Source: Aquarana catesbeiana (taxonomy: Eukaryota > Chordata > Amphibia > Anura > Ranidae). From it: a stretch of 64,000 nt of DNA. Positions 45,671-58,662 of the stretch are shown here, piece after piece. Each line of letters starts with the position of its first letter. The stretch's first letter is position 1. The stretch covers positions 122,699,375-122,763,374 of the forward strand of contig NC_133332.1 of NCBI RefSeq assembly GCF_042186555.1, read 5' to 3'. Below the pieces are notes generated by a model. It worked only from the letters and a program-made list of their open reading frames with translations. It was not told where the DNA came from and did no database searches. The position numbers were made by a program, and so were the translations under genes.

Positions 45671-46435
45671 TCTATTTTCAAGCAAACTTGAATGATGCTA
45701 GGAAGGGCTAAACAGCGGAGCTATAGTTCAAGCTGGCTGTACATGGTTAGGTTTTTTTTTTTTTTGTTCAGCCAGAGGAACAGAGCAAGATTCCTCTATC
45801 CACACAATTAAGGTGAATGGAAGAATCCCTTCAGATGGAACACTGTATTCTGACAGCAGCACCCACTGCTGTCAGAATACATTGATCAGCATCTGCAACT
45901 GAATGGATATAGCCACTGATCAAGCAAATTTTTAAAGAAATTAACAGGGATGGTCACACACTGATCCTTGCTGATCCGGCCAAATTTTGAGACCCCCAGA
46001 GGGAGAAAGTAAATATAGAGAGTGTAAAACTACATGTCCTGCTATGGAGGAGTTGCTACTAACTCAGGCCAGAATCAGGGATTATTAGGCAAATGTTCCT
46101 GAGTGTAATAGTTTACTATTGTTGCCTATTGCTTCTGGGTGTATTTATTTAAAGACCGGTGACAGAATTATATTTGTCCCATTGCTGTTACAGTATCTCA
46201 CATGCACTATACCAGATAGTTAAGTCTGTGATACGGTTTGCATGTGTAGTGGTCACCTTGCTGTATGTTAGAATGCAAATTTGTTTATTGCAATATAGTT
46301 TCTGTTGTTCTAGTTAACCCTGTACCTTCTGGTCTGGCATTCAATAGCTAGTGTTAGCTCAGGGCTCAGTAACCAGCATAGGCTACAGCCAGGTTAGACA
46401 TTCACCAGCATTCCAACTTTTCAAAGAATACAACA
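45671..46435. other. Unrecognised sequence, no gene seen
   Basis: About 0.75 kb between the truncated L1 and the CR1-like LINE. It contains a short T run at 45750-45764 and an inverted pair TTCTGACAGCAG / CTGCTGTCAGAA near 45850-45880. Confidence 0.4.
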
Positions 46436-48237
46436 AGAAATGTAAGGGTAAAATCAGGGTGGATAAGATAGAACATGAAAGGCACATAGCGGAGGAGAGT
46501 AAAAAAAAATCCCAAGAAATTCTTTAGGTATATAAATAGTAAGAAAGGGAGATCAGATCATTGGTACCACAAAGAATGATGAAGGGGATCTCGTTACTAA
46601 GGATGGAGAGATGGCAAAGTTATTGAATTTATTCTTCTCCTCAGTCTTCACAAAGGAAACGGGGGGCATCAGTAACCAAAACTGCAATGTTTATCCTCAT
46701 GACACATCACAGGAAGCACTCTCATGGCTAACAAAGGATAGAATTAGAAATAGACTTGAATAACTTAACATTAATAAGTCACCGGGACCAGATGGCTTGC
46801 ACCTGAGGGTCCTTAAGGAACTCAGTCAAGTAATTGCCAGACCATTGTTCCTAATTTTTTTTGAACAGTCTACTGACTGGCATGGTACCAGCAGATTGGA
46901 GAAAAGCCAATGTAGCTCCAATATTTAAAAAAAGGTCAAGATACATCCCTGGGAATTACAGACCAGTGAGCCTAACATCAATAGTATGCAAGCTCTTGGA
47001 GGGGATGATAAGGGACTGTTATACAAGATTTTAGTAATGAAAACGGTATCATTAGCAGTAATCAGCATGGATTCAGCATGGATTCATGAAGAATCGTTCT
47101 TGCCAAACCAACCTATTAACCTTCTATGAGGAGATGATCTGCCATCTAGATAAAGGAAGGCCCGTAGATGTGGTGTATCTGGATTTTGCAAAGGCATTTG
47201 ATACATTTCCCCATAAACATTTATTGTACAAACTAAGGTCTGTCGGCATGGACCATAGGGTGAGTACATGGATTGAAAACTAGCTACAGGGATAAGTTCA
47301 GAGGGTAGTGATAAATGGGGAGTACTCGGAATGGTCCGGTATGGAAAGCCGGGTCCCCCAGGGTTCTGTCCTGGGACCCATCCTATTTAATTTATTCATA
47401 AACGACCTGGAGGATGGGATAAACAGCTCAATCTCAGTATTTGTGGACAATACTAAGCTAAGCAGGGCAATCATTTCTCTGCAGGATGTGGAAACCTTGC
47501 AAGAAGATCTGAACAAATTAATGTGGTGGGCAACTACATGGCAAATGAGGTTTAATGTAGAAAAATGTAAAATAATGCATTTGGGTGGCAAAAATATGAA
47601 TGCAATCTACTCACTGGGGGGGGGGAAGAACCTCTGGGGGGAATCTAGGATGGAAAAGGACCTGGGGGTCCTAGTAGATGACAGGCTCAGCAATGGCATG
47701 CAATGCCAAGCTGCTGCAAGCAAAGCAAGCAGAATATTGGCATGCATTAAAAAGGGATTCCCTCCAGAGATTAAACAATAATTCTCCCACTCTACAAGAC
47801 TCTGGTCTGGCCTCACCTGGAGTATGCTGTCCAGTTCTGGCCACCAGTCCTCAGGAAGGATGTACTGGAACTTGAGAGAGCCCAGAGAAGGGAACCAAAA
47901 GCTAATAAAGGAACTGGAGGACCTTAGTTATGAGGAAAGGTTACGAGCACTGAACTTATTCTCTCTGGACAAGAGACGCTTGAGAGGAGATATGATTTCA
48001 ATGTACAAATACCGTATTAGTGATCCCACAATAGGGATAAAACTTTTTCGTGAAAGATAATTAAAAAAAACACGCAGCCATTCACTAAAATTAGATGAGA
48101 AGCAGTTTAACCTTAAACTGCGTAGAGGGTTAAATTGCACGGATTGCCTCACAAGGATGTGGTTTGTGCAAATTTCTAAGCTCTATTAAGGTGGCTATAG
48201 CAGAAAGTATGCTGTAAATATCCACGCCACAAGCAAC
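46436..48237 (+). pseudogene. CR1/L2-like LINE, RT region, many stops
   Basis: The frame pieces run in RT order: KIEHERHIAEESKKK, LNINKSPGPDGLHLRVLKE-like (46760-46830), VDVVYLDFAKAFDTFPHKHL (47167-47220), MESRVPQGSVLGPILFNLFI with NDLEDG (47340-47415), then FVDNTKLSRA where ADDTK is expected, TWQMRFNVEKCKIMHLGGKN and EKDLGVLVDDRLS. The C-terminal block is LPLYKTLVWPHLEYAVQFWP and YEERLRALNLFSLDKRRLRG. These motifs belong to the CR1/L2/Rex group. The active-site change A-D-D to V-D-N and a dozen stops make it inactive. The endonuclease is missing. Confidence 0.8.
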
Positions 48238-49055
48238 ACCCATAATGATAGAGCATAAATTGCTCATTGATGAAGGATGGTCTTTTCCCACAATGATAGA
48301 GCATAAAGCACTCGTTGATGGAGGATGGTTCTTTCCCATAATGATAGAGCGTAAAATGCGCATTGATGGAGAATGGTCTTTTCCCACATTGATAGTGGGT
48401 AAAGTGCTTGTTGGTGGAGGATGGGCTTTTCCCACAATGATAGAGCGTAAAACGCTCGTTGATAGAGGATGGTCATTTCCCACAATGATAGAGCGTAAAG
48501 CGCTCGTTGATGGAGGATGGTCTTTTCCCACAACGATAGAGTGTAAAGCGCAGGTTGATGGAGGATGGTCTTTTCCCACAACGATAGAGTGTAAAGCGCT
48601 CATTGATGGAGGATGGTCTTTTCCCACAATGATAGAACGTAAAGTGCTTGTTGGTGGAGGATGGGCTTTTCCCACAATGATAGAGCGTAAAACGCTTGTT
48701 GATAGAGGATGGTCTTTTCCCACAACGATAGAGCATAAAGCGCTCGTTGATGGAGGATGGTCTTTTCCCACAACGATAGAGTGTAAAGCGCAGGTTGATG
48801 GAGGATGGTCTTTTCCCACAACGATAGAGTGTAAAGCACTCATTGATGGAGGATGGTCTTTTCCCACAATGATAGAGCGCAAAGCAATAGTTGATGAAGG
48901 ATGGTCTTTTCCCACAATGATAGAGCATAAAGCGCTCGTTGATGGAGGATGATCTTTCCCGTAATGATAGAGCGCAAAGCGCGCATTGATGGAGGATGGT
49001 CTTTTCCCACAACGATAAAGAGTAAAGCACTCGTTGCTGAAGGATGGTCTTTTCC
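48238..49055. repeat. 48-bp minisatellite, about 17 copies, with 240-bp higher-order units
   Basis: The unit is ACAATGATAGAGCGTAAAGC followed by GCTCGTTGATGGAGGATGGT and CTTTTCCC. A block of five units (starting GTGCTTGTTGGTGGAGG at about 48406) is repeated 240 bases later, so a higher-order unit exists. As 48 is a multiple of three, long open frames appear on both strands (48245-48952 plus, 48915-48130 minus); these are artefacts of periodicity. Confidence 0.9.
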
Positions 49056-49635
49056 CATAAGCTTGTTGATGAAGGATGACAGAGACCTCGTCAGAAGACA
49101 GTAACAGTTTCTCTAAGCTTTATACATATAAGATGGCTGATGTATGTTTATGCACTGCACTTCCAGGGGTGGATGCTGCCTTCTAGTGTCTGGTGCAGCA
49201 AGTGTCTTTGCCTCTTTATAACTCAGTTGCCTTCAGAGATCCTATGGATGAGAACGTGGAGTTGTTCACACCAGATGCAGTCCAGTGCATTTTTATTCTG
49301 CATCAAGAAAGCATGGACAGTGTTTAACTTTGATTACAATTACCTAGTTCACACCAGTACAGCACATTCTAGTGCAGTCAACAAAAGTAGAATGTTGCAT
49401 TGTTTCTATAGGATAAACATCTGGAAAGTGGCAACACTCATGCAGAAACACATCTGGAACACAAAAAATTGTGGTAATCTGGCCATCAGGCTTGCACAGA
49501 ATCTATACAGTAACAAACCTGCCAACCAGCAATCGTGTTAACTTCGCTATATAAACTTTAGAAATGGCATTACATTCAACACTGGAAACTGCAAGAATTG
49601 GCATAGTTTCTGGAAAGAGTGGAACATGGCAACTG
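49056..49635. other. Unrecognised sequence, no gene seen
   Basis: No repeat ends or coding motifs recognised. It could be the decayed 5' part of the DIRS-like element that follows. Confidence 0.35.
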
Positions 49636-51660
49636 TCTTTTGATTGATGCTTTTGATAGACCTAGTACAAGCGCTGGGGCACTTAGTCACTGCTATCAGA
49701 GTATTGTGGTTACGCCACTGGAGGGCAGGCGGAATTTCTACACAAGCCTTTGACATTTCCTATAATGGGAGGTTATTGTTTGGCCAAATGCTGAACAACG
49801 CAATTAAGCAAATGACAGGAGGAAAAGTCTGGACTGTGGTCACAGACTAGAAAGAGAAAGCAGCAGGCCAAATCTTATAGGACAGGCTGCAGATTTAATA
49901 GATCACAGTGGAGGTGTCACAAAGTTACCTTTGACATGAAATCAAGTCCAGAGCAAGCTGCTAAGATGGCTGGAAAGTCTTTTTGAAGGTGCGTCCAACC
50001 AGTCTCTTCCAGTTGGGGCCAGGGGGTCTGAGTGAGGTTGATGATAGCCTCCTAGCCTATGGAGAATGGAGAATTCCAAAGCTGACCACGGAATCCATTT
50101 AATTTATGTCCAACAAATCTCAGAAGAGAAAATGTTTGCAAGATTTTTATACCGCTACAAGGCCATCATGCCAGTGATGCCGTAAACATCTTCCAATTCA
50201 GGTGTCTGACTTTTACAGAATTGGCACAGCTCCAGGAATCTTTTTGAAGATCTTGTTGGCAGTGGTGGTACCATGGGCCAAGTGGCACATAAGGGCATTT
50301 CAATTTGCCTTCTTTAGCCTATGAGCTGGGTTGTCTATGAATCAGAAAATCTTTGTGCCTATACAAATTTAACAAGAACTGGAATTTTGGACATTGCCAC
50401 TGTGCTTCTTTGCCGCTCAGCCCAGGAGATAGGATGATTCTGAAGCCAGATGCCAGTCTCTGGGCCTGGGGAGTCCACAAGCTGAAGAAACAAGTGCAAG
50501 GCCATTGGAGCGTGGTGACATGCGGACTCCCCAAGTATCTTGAATGGAAGGAAGCCTTTTTCTAGCATTGCAAGCCTTTCAGGATCTTCAAGGGGACCTG
50601 AGTAAGGTTGACAAGACAGTAGTAGCCTACATTGCCTGACAAGGGGACACCAAAAGTCTTTTCTTGTTACATCTTGCAAAGAAACTTTTCATGGGGCAGA
50701 GAACCACTTACAGTTAGTTAAGGTTGGTCTTCTTGCCAGGGAAGCAAATCCAATTATTGGTTCGGATAGGCAGAATATTTTTTCAACAAGTGCCTCATAC
50801 CAATATTGGCCCTATGGGGCATTCCAGCAGTACTTCTCCGGGAGAATTCACTGAACATGCAGCTTCTGATATTTGCAACAGGATACCAATGTAAAGACTC
50901 CGTCATACAAGATAAGTTCACAGTGCCATGAGATTTTCTGTTTGATCATTGTCTCTGGTCAAATGAAATATTTTATGGCAAGGTCAGTAACAGCACCACA
51001 ATCCTAAGTGACTACTTTTAATAGCCTGGCTATGGAATAGGCTACACTAGAGGTACAGGGATTCTCATCTGAGGTTGTTCAGACCTTGGTGGCCAGAAGA
51101 TCATCCATGATCTACATGAGCTACATAGGAGAGGATATGAAAGAAGTCTGTTTTGTCTGCTCGGCAAAAGCTTTCTCTCCTGTGTTCCCTGCTCTAGCCA
51201 ATATCCTTGACATTTTATAGTCAGCGGTAGAGGTTTGTCTGGCATACAACTCCATTTAGGGTACAGATCTCTACTTTATCTTTTCACAGGCGGCAGATGG
51301 GTGCAACAGCCAGTGACCAGATGCTTAATCCAGATGACAATCCATATGACCTCTTTTCATTTGTTCTCTTCCGCCCTATATTAGCTTTGGTATAGCCCGT
51401 TATGTGCTGATGTGAGGTGGGCCAGGAAAACGGAAAATTGTTATCACCGTAATTTTCCTTTCCTGGCCCATCCTCATGTCAGCACAGGACTCCCTCCTTA
51501 GTGGCCTGTCGCAGGCTAGGTTATTGAACATCTTAGTTGGGGGAGGGGCTGTCTTTTATTCAGCTTGGAACATGTGGTCATGTGGGGCTCCAAAGGAGGT
51601 GTTAACCCATTATGCGCTGACGTGAGGATGGGCCAGAAAAGGAAATTTATGGTAAGTGAT
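49636..51660 (+). mobile_element. Decayed DIRS-like element, plus strand
   Basis: Pieces in order are a gag-like block VTAIRVLWLRHWRAGG with YNGRLLFGQMLNNAIKQMTG (49670-49840), a remnant of RT (FYRIGTAPGIFLKILLAVVV near 50215-50275), RNase H (MILKPDASLWAWGVHKLKKQ near 50431-50490; LQAFQDLQGDLSKVDKTVVA near 50573) and weak recombinase-like sequence to about 51300. After it, inverted copies of GTGCTGA(T/C)(A/G)TGAGG..GGGCCAGGAAA face each other at 51406-51490, with a third at 51612-51660, as expected for the internal complementary region and terminal repeat of DIRS elements. Most of RT is deleted and stops are frequent. Confidence 0.6.
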
Positions 51661-53454
51661 GACAATTTTCTGTTATTAACTATAAATATACCTGGGTATA
51701 CAATTCCACCAGTACTCTTATTGGGCCTTTTTGTTTATATTACCTGTTTGTCAATTGAATCTATGTACTATTTTTCATTCTTTATTATATAAAGCTAGTA
51801 TTTTTTTCCATACTGTTGTGCATCAATAAATTTACGGTTAATGTTATATGCTAATAGCAGTAGTTCCCCTGCTCCCAATTACTCTGAAAATATTATTGGT
51901 TTATTTCCCAGGAAAGGAATCATTCTGTTCCCAGAGGCCCCATCTTGGGTGGAGGCACTGCCAAATTTATTATCAAATCTACTCTTCCAATTAGCGAAGG
52001 CTCTGATATTTATCTATGGGTTTAGTGCAATATCCTGTTTGCGGAGGACCCATTTCTCATAAACCCCCCCAAAAGGGGATATATATGCACACACACGCAT
52101 GCGCACACACACACTCACACATTTCATACTACTTTATTTATGTCGTTATGTATGCTGCAGCTCCATATATTTATAATCCAGGTTGACAGATCTGGAACTT
52201 ACACAGGGCTGAAAGTGATGTTTAGTTGAAAATTTCTTCCTACCTTTCTTTAATTACTGCTATTTTTACAGACCTTAGTAAATGGTATTATAAAAATAAC
52301 AACACACAAAAGTTGTAAGAAAGAAAGCAACCTATACGCAATGCAGTATCTATTAATAAACATTTCTAAATTGACAGTCCCCACTAGGAAGCTTCATATC
52401 TGGGAAATAAATCTTTCATAAATGCCACAGTTTTAATTATTAAGATATTTCAGTACTGGTATTTCACTTCAAGTGAAGGAACCATACTGGTTATATTATA
52501 TAGGCAAATAAATGCCACAGGGGGCAACTGATGATTCACATCTGACATTAAGTCAAATTCTTCATTAGAAAATGTTTACATTTATTTACATACAGTACGT
52601 GATGCCGGTTATACTAAACAAATGAAGGGAGAGTGTTCAGTTAAAAGGCCATGAACTTATAAAGGGGTCTTCTCCCTTAATATGTTGTTTGATGCTAGCT
52701 CTTACTTGATTTGCTGATTAATGTGGCTTATGTAATGATACATAGTTATTGTGATATTGCTTTTGGTGCCACTCAAAGCAGAGGTGAAAGTGTATCCTTG
52801 TGTCCTAGAACCACATGTGCAGGCTTATCCTGATACTAATCCAGAGGGCTAGTAAATGTAAAAAAATGAAAGGATCGCCCTTACTCCCGACCAGCCCAGG
52901 TGAATAAATGATAAAGAGCAGCCTTAGCATACATGTCTCCATATTGTGGTGAATACATATTTATTATTACAATAAATACAATGCAAACTACCCATAACAA
53001 CCAATGATATTTTACCTGTAATCAGTTTAGAATGGCCAGAACAATAAAAGATGATTTTTGATTGGTTTCTACAGTATATGTTTTAGTACTTTTTATATTG
53101 TTCGGTATAAAAATAAGCAAGGACAGTCATACTCTTTTTTTTCCTCATGTAATATACAGTATTTTTTTTATATGATACAATCTAGTACTTTAAAGCTTTG
53201 CTGTATATTCTGTACTGAATGCTGTTGAAGTATTACAAGTTACATAATGTGCATGCAAAGTTACAAACACTGTCCATATAATTACAATGCATAGGAGTCC
53301 TGACGCAAACAGGAAATTATTATTTACTGGTTCTTGTGTACAATATTATACAATATTTTTATGTGGTGCAGTGAAGGAGATACAAGCCCAGAATGAACAA
53401 GCTTCATGTAATAGAATTCTAAAATAGCTCACACATTACTAGAAGCTATTTGTG
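51661..53454. other. Unrecognised AT-rich sequence, no gene seen
   Basis: About 1.8 kb without recognisable coding or repeat structure, apart from a CA/CG-type simple repeat at about 52088-52120. Confidence 0.4.
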
Positions 53455-54910
53455 TGATTCACCCCTCAGTAGCCAGTGATTGGATGTAAGAGAGGTCAGA
53501 GTCTATGATCACACCCAGCACCTTGGCTTGTGTGGAAGGACCAATGGTTGTGCCATTGATCTCAATGGTAAAGTCACAGGGAATGGATCGGGAAGGAGGA
53601 AATATTACAAGCTCAGTTTTAGAAAGATTGAGTTTGAGGAAGTGGTGTGACATCCATACTGATATGTCGCTCAGTAAGTTTGTGATATGTGAGGAGATTA
53701 AGGGAGTGAGTTAAAGAGTCAAGAGATAGATCTGGGTGTCGTCAGCATAGAGGTGGTATTGGAAGCCATGGGAGGTTATCAACTGGCCCAGGGAAGAGGT
53801 ATAAAGAGAGAATAGGAGGGGCCCAAGGACAGTGCCCTGGGGGACTCCAACAGAAAGAGGAATAGGAGCGGAGGAGATGGTGTTGTATGTGTCAATGAAA
53901 GTGCGCTGGGAGGGAGAGGTTGAAAATGTGGGTTAGACAATTTAGGATAGGAAGGTGGTCACAGTAATTGTGAGGAGACAGGTGGGAAAGTGGGATGTGG
54001 AAAGGAGTCTGGCATCTTCAGTGGTAACAAGGCTGAAGGAGGAAAATACTGAGTGCGGTGTTGGACTTGGTGTGTTGGTTTGGGGGAGGAAGCTGGGCGC
54101 TGGATATCTCATCATGAATTGTGTTGATTTTGTTTTTGAAATGATTGGCAATCTCCTGGGCAGTAAACAAGTTGGTGGGTGGAGACAGTGGACATTGGGG
54201 GGTGAAGTAAGGAATTAAAGGTAGAAAAGAGTTGATGAGGTTTGGATGAGAGGGTTTTGAAAGTGGTGTAGTAGGTTTGTTTAGCAGTGTGGAAACAGTA
54301 GTTGTATTTGAGAAGGGATGATTTGTAGAGGGTGAAGTCTTGCAGGGATTTAGTTTTACTCCATGCTCGTTTAAGAGCAAGCCTACGGCTCTTGAGACTT
54401 CTGGTGTCATCTGTATGCCAACATTGTAGCAGGCGAGGCCTGATTCTGCGTGTAGAAAGAGGAGCGAGTGTGTCAAGGGAGGATGACAGTAGGTTGTTGT
54501 AGATGGATGTGGTCATGCCTGGGCAGGACAGGGGTGCGATTTTATCATAAAGGCAGTCAGTAGCAGAATGAAGAAGGGAAGGGTTGAGGTGGTGAAGGTT
54601 CCTGTGAGTAACTGTTTGCAGGAGGTAGGAGACAGGGAGAGTGTGAAATGGATAAGGTTGTGACCGAAGAGAGGAAAGAGGGGGGTTAGAGAGGTTGCAG
54701 GAGGTGCAGAGGTGGGAAAATATGAAGTTGAGAGTGTTGCCATTGAAGTGAATGGTGGTTTGTGTCCATTGTGTTAGGTTAAAAGAGGAAGTTAAGTTGA
54801 GTATTTGAGAAGTGGCTGAGGTGCTAACATTGATTGGAATGTTAAAGTCACCAAGGATGATCGTGGGTACTTCAGAGGAGAGAAATATTGAGGTAATTTG
54901 CACCCTTTAA
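53455..54910 (-). pseudogene. L2-type LINE: endonuclease end and RT fragments
   Basis: The 263-codon frame 54903-54112 begins in the APE-type endonuclease (TIILGDFNIPI; TLNFIFSHLCTSC for the L-D-I-F block; SQPYPFHTLPVS where SDH is expected) and runs into the linker before RT. After a deletion near 54000 RT resumes: LSVGVPQGTVLGPLLFSLYT (about 53830), FQYHLYADDTQIYL (53723-53760), then FLKLNLSKTELVIFPPSRS and TIGPSTQAKVLGVIIDSDLS. These are L2-clade motifs. YADD is intact but the palm N-terminal part is deleted, and stops separate the pieces. Confidence 0.8.
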
Positions 54911-54929
54911 ACATATGGATCATCTCATA

Positions 54930-55330
54930 GGTAGTGGATAGTATCAATCAGCTTTATTGTTATATCTCAGAATCTCAGAAAGCATAAACAACCAAAAACC
55001 ATGAAAAAAAAAAAGAAAAATGTATTTGTTTATTAATAGATAAGAATAGCATTCACGAACATACATAGAAACAGGTAATGCTGTTTCTCCTTGCTGCTTG
55101 GTCCAGCTGTGGTAGGTGTGATGATGTAAGCGCTCTATGGGTGTCGTCAGGGGCCGGATCATCATAGCGAAACACATTTATGGGACATTTTGGACTTTGC
55201 AATGAAATTATGTTTAACACTTATGGGATTTTACACATTGTTCATATAAATAGTATTTATATGATTTACATTTAACATTACTTATATGATTTAAAGGGAT
55301 AGCACAGCAATTTTTTAAAGTCTTTTATAT
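54930..55330. repeat. Possible Penelope-like terminal repeat fragment
   Basis: The text GGGTGTCGTCAGGGGCCGG then ATCATCATAGCGAAACAC followed by ACATTTTGGACTTTGCAATG resembles frog repeats that carry a CTGA..GCGAAAC core and border Penelope-like elements. No coding part is attached. Confidence 0.25.
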
Positions 55331-58300
55331 CTAATTTCAAGGTATTATATGCAGGTGGCTTCCTAGTTTTCAAGTTTTTTGCACTGAGAGTATAGTCGGA
55401 GTATTATAGTATTAATTACATCTGCTATTTTCAGTATGATTTAGGGTTTAAGGACATGATCTGTAGACTTTTTAGACTTAGAAGCAAGACAAGTACAACA
55501 TATATCATGTTAAGGAAAAATAGCTTGCTTTTGAGATGCATTTCAGGCATGCTTGAGTTCTGTTTGAGACACTTGCTATATGTTGACCTTGCATTCCCAC
55601 AAACCAATATAATACTTATATGTTACTGAATAAAAACTGCAGGAACATATACAGGATTTGCAGCTATGTATGTGGGGTTTTGTGTTAAAAGTGCATGCTT
55701 TGGCGATCTACCGTATTTATGTACTCTACAAGTGTTAATACATTGCAGAAGTACGAGGGGACATCTTTATATAGATTTAGAAAAAAGATATAAATCATCC
55801 TTCATTTTGTAGAAAAACTAATTTTCTAACTTTGGAGAAAATATTTACAAGTAGACAGGCTTGTAATGAATAAAAAATACTCAGAAGGTTGCATAGTGCA
55901 ATATTTATGCTAGTTAGAAGTAGCATGTTGTAGTGATAAATTATTGGTACCTCGCAGGTGGAAGCCTTCCAAAACAAATAATCTAGTTAATCAAAGCTTA
56001 GGATATACCAATGCTGTTTTCTGTTCTGAGAGGAATTCCGCTAAGCTGGGAGCAGCTATTTTGTGTTTCCTAGGCAACCTGTACTTCCTGCAGGGTTGCA
56101 ACCTCTAATCACTGCACTGGAAAGCTGAAGAAAAAAAAGGATTATTGAAGATTAGAAAATACATGCATACTTATGGACAGTGTCCAAAAATTAAAGAGAG
56201 AAAAAAATCGGCAAGTCCGTAAGAACTTCATTCTTATTTTTCTGGGGATGCTAAATAAGCAAATGTGCTGAGCTAAGCATATTGATGGCCAGACAGTATA
56301 TACTGTATATATATATATATATAAAATTTCTATGCACTTACTATATTGCTCTGACAAAATTTTTACCAGCTTTAAAATTTGTTTATGTAGCATCAAATAT
56401 ATGATATAATTTTACTCTTGTATTAATTTTCTTGCATATGCATACGGCAGCCTTGTAATTGCATTTACCTGGTTATTTTCCAGTGTTATGCAAATTAAGA
56501 AAGAAACTTTTAAAAAAAGAGAGTCTGCATGGTACAGATGTTCAAAATACATGATATCATTGATACTTTTTCTTCATTCAGATCACTGCACCAAAAAGCT
56601 CCGTGCTTTACTTTGCTAAAAAATGGCTGCACTGCAAAGCAGAGAATGAAGGAATGCAATAGGAATCAATGTTTTGTTTAAATGTAATTTGTTTTGCATA
56701 GGACACTTTATTTATTTATTACTAATTTCTAGGGACATATTGCTAGTGAACAGGTATATCTATGCCTATTTCACAAATTGCATATATACCGCTAATACTA
56801 GGTGACAACCAACTGGAAATTAGCCTTCACTGGTTTGCTGGACATTCAACTGTAATACATTTTCTAAAATGTAGTAACTGAAGCTATTGTCGGGATCTGT
56901 TTACTATGTGTTTATCTTCAGACAGGCAAATTAATTAAGTGAATTAGCAGTTCATGCATTTCTTAATATGTGCCTAAGCCTAAAAGTAGCTTAGTTACTG
57001 ACTCACTGATGCTGGAACTTAATTAAATAAAAAGTCCACAATTGTGTGCGCATATTGGACATAGCGACATTAATCACTGCTATATTACTTGAACTGTCTA
57101 CACAGATGAATGTATATCCTGTACTCAAGATAATACACAGCTTAATAAATGTTTTCAGTTGTAAATACTGAGTTCAGAACCTTAAAGTGAACATGGTGCT
57201 TAAATGCAAAAACAATTATTACATACTGGACCACACCCCCACCTAAAATAATACCTGTAAAAAAATACACTACATAAAATATACTTACCTTAGACCCTGC
57301 TTCTGTCCATGCAGACAAAGGAGATGCCATGGTCCTTTAGGAGAGATCTTGGGAAAATACCATCCTATGATATGCATTACTCAGATTTTCATAACTTATA
57401 TTATTACAGCACCAACATGATACATAGAAAAAAATCATAAAAAAAAAAAAAAAAAAAAAAAACCTGTACTACATATAACTGTTATTCTGATATCCCAAAC
57501 AAAATCTGTAAACTGTTAATGTTGTATTTATATTGAGGGAGAACATCACAGCACCGACAGAAAAACCACACATGCACAAGGATAACACACAGTCTCCATG
57601 CAGATTGTTCCCTCTATGGTTTACGAACCCAGAGATAAAGGGAAGGATATTGAATTCCTGGCAACGAGGAAAGTCAAAACATAAGTGTTTCCTTGCACTC
57701 TGCATACGTGTGTGAATATGCCTCTGTTCAATGTGAGGGTTGGCAGAACAGGTTAAAATGTTTTGGATGCAGAAGATACTGAATCAGAACCACACTGAAG
57801 TCAATAGGGAAAAACGTGTGATGGTTTTCATGTCTCTGAAGGGTAAGTACATCAGCCAAATGCATCAAAATGGATGCTTCTATTTAGAAAAAGGGGAGAT
57901 GTATACAGTGGCAATTTTATATGTCTTTGAGGGCAACATCGGAAAGGCACACAAATTCTTCTATTTACAGCCTTGTGGGGTCCCTAATGCTGTACATGCT
58001 GTTACAGAATCAATAACGGTAATTTCTGACAATACCTAACAGCAACAGCGTGCATTGGCACAGAACATCAGCAACATCCCAAAAACATTTTTAAAGAAAT
58101 GTTAGTCATAAAAACCTTTTCTCTTATAGTATTACCCAAACATATTATAACACATTATAGTATTAACAAACAGTATTATGCGTGCATTGGTCTTCTCCCG
58201 AAAAAAACTCTTGTTCAACATTGTCAGTGAGCAAAAGATATTCCTTTCTTAGTAGCCGTGAGAAGAACAGCAGGTTAAAGGCAAAAATAGACTTCACGGT

Positions 58301-58662
58301 AGGCATCTGTCACAGTAACCAAAAAAATTGAGCTTTAGTCTCCTGGGATTGAAGGTTAAAAAGTAATATGTGGCATCTCATTTTCATTGCATTGCTTTAA
58401 ACATTTTTAAAATTTTAAATTTTATAGTTGTAAGATTAAGTCTTTTTTTTATGTATCTATCTATACAGGGGGAGCAGAAATGGTGATGTGTTGAAAGGAG
58501 GCTATGCCATGAATTGGCTTGGTTAGCACTGGTTTGTCAGCATTCATTTAGAGATTAGTATTTCAGAATTATTACGGATAAGCTATAGCGAGAGGCATAT
58601 GGAGGCAGCAGCAGTGGCTTTAGCAGCAGCCAGAAACAGTGTGTACTTTTAATTTTTTATAT
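55331..58662. other. Mostly unique AT-rich sequence; no gene supported
   Basis: Short simple repeats lie at about 56304-56324 (AT) and 57438-57462 (A run). A probable small non-autonomous element lies at about 57180-57360 (CTTAAAGTGAACATGG, TATACTTACCTTAGACCC). The 99-codon frame at 57740-58039 has no recognisable domain and its translation gives no reason to call a gene. Confidence 0.4.

Noticed and set aside
48130..48952. Long overlapping ORFs on both strands (235 and 261 codons)
   Set aside because: Both come from the 48-bp satellite period, a multiple of three.
57289..57330. Possible first coding exon of a host gene on the minus strand (MASPLSAWTEAGSK followed by gtaagtat)
   Set aside because: The ATG and donor are good, but the surroundings resemble a small non-autonomous element with CTTAAAGTG-type ends, and no partner exon was found.
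57740..58039. 99-codon plus-strand ORF
   Set aside because: No recognisable domain or gene context; length is compatible with chance.
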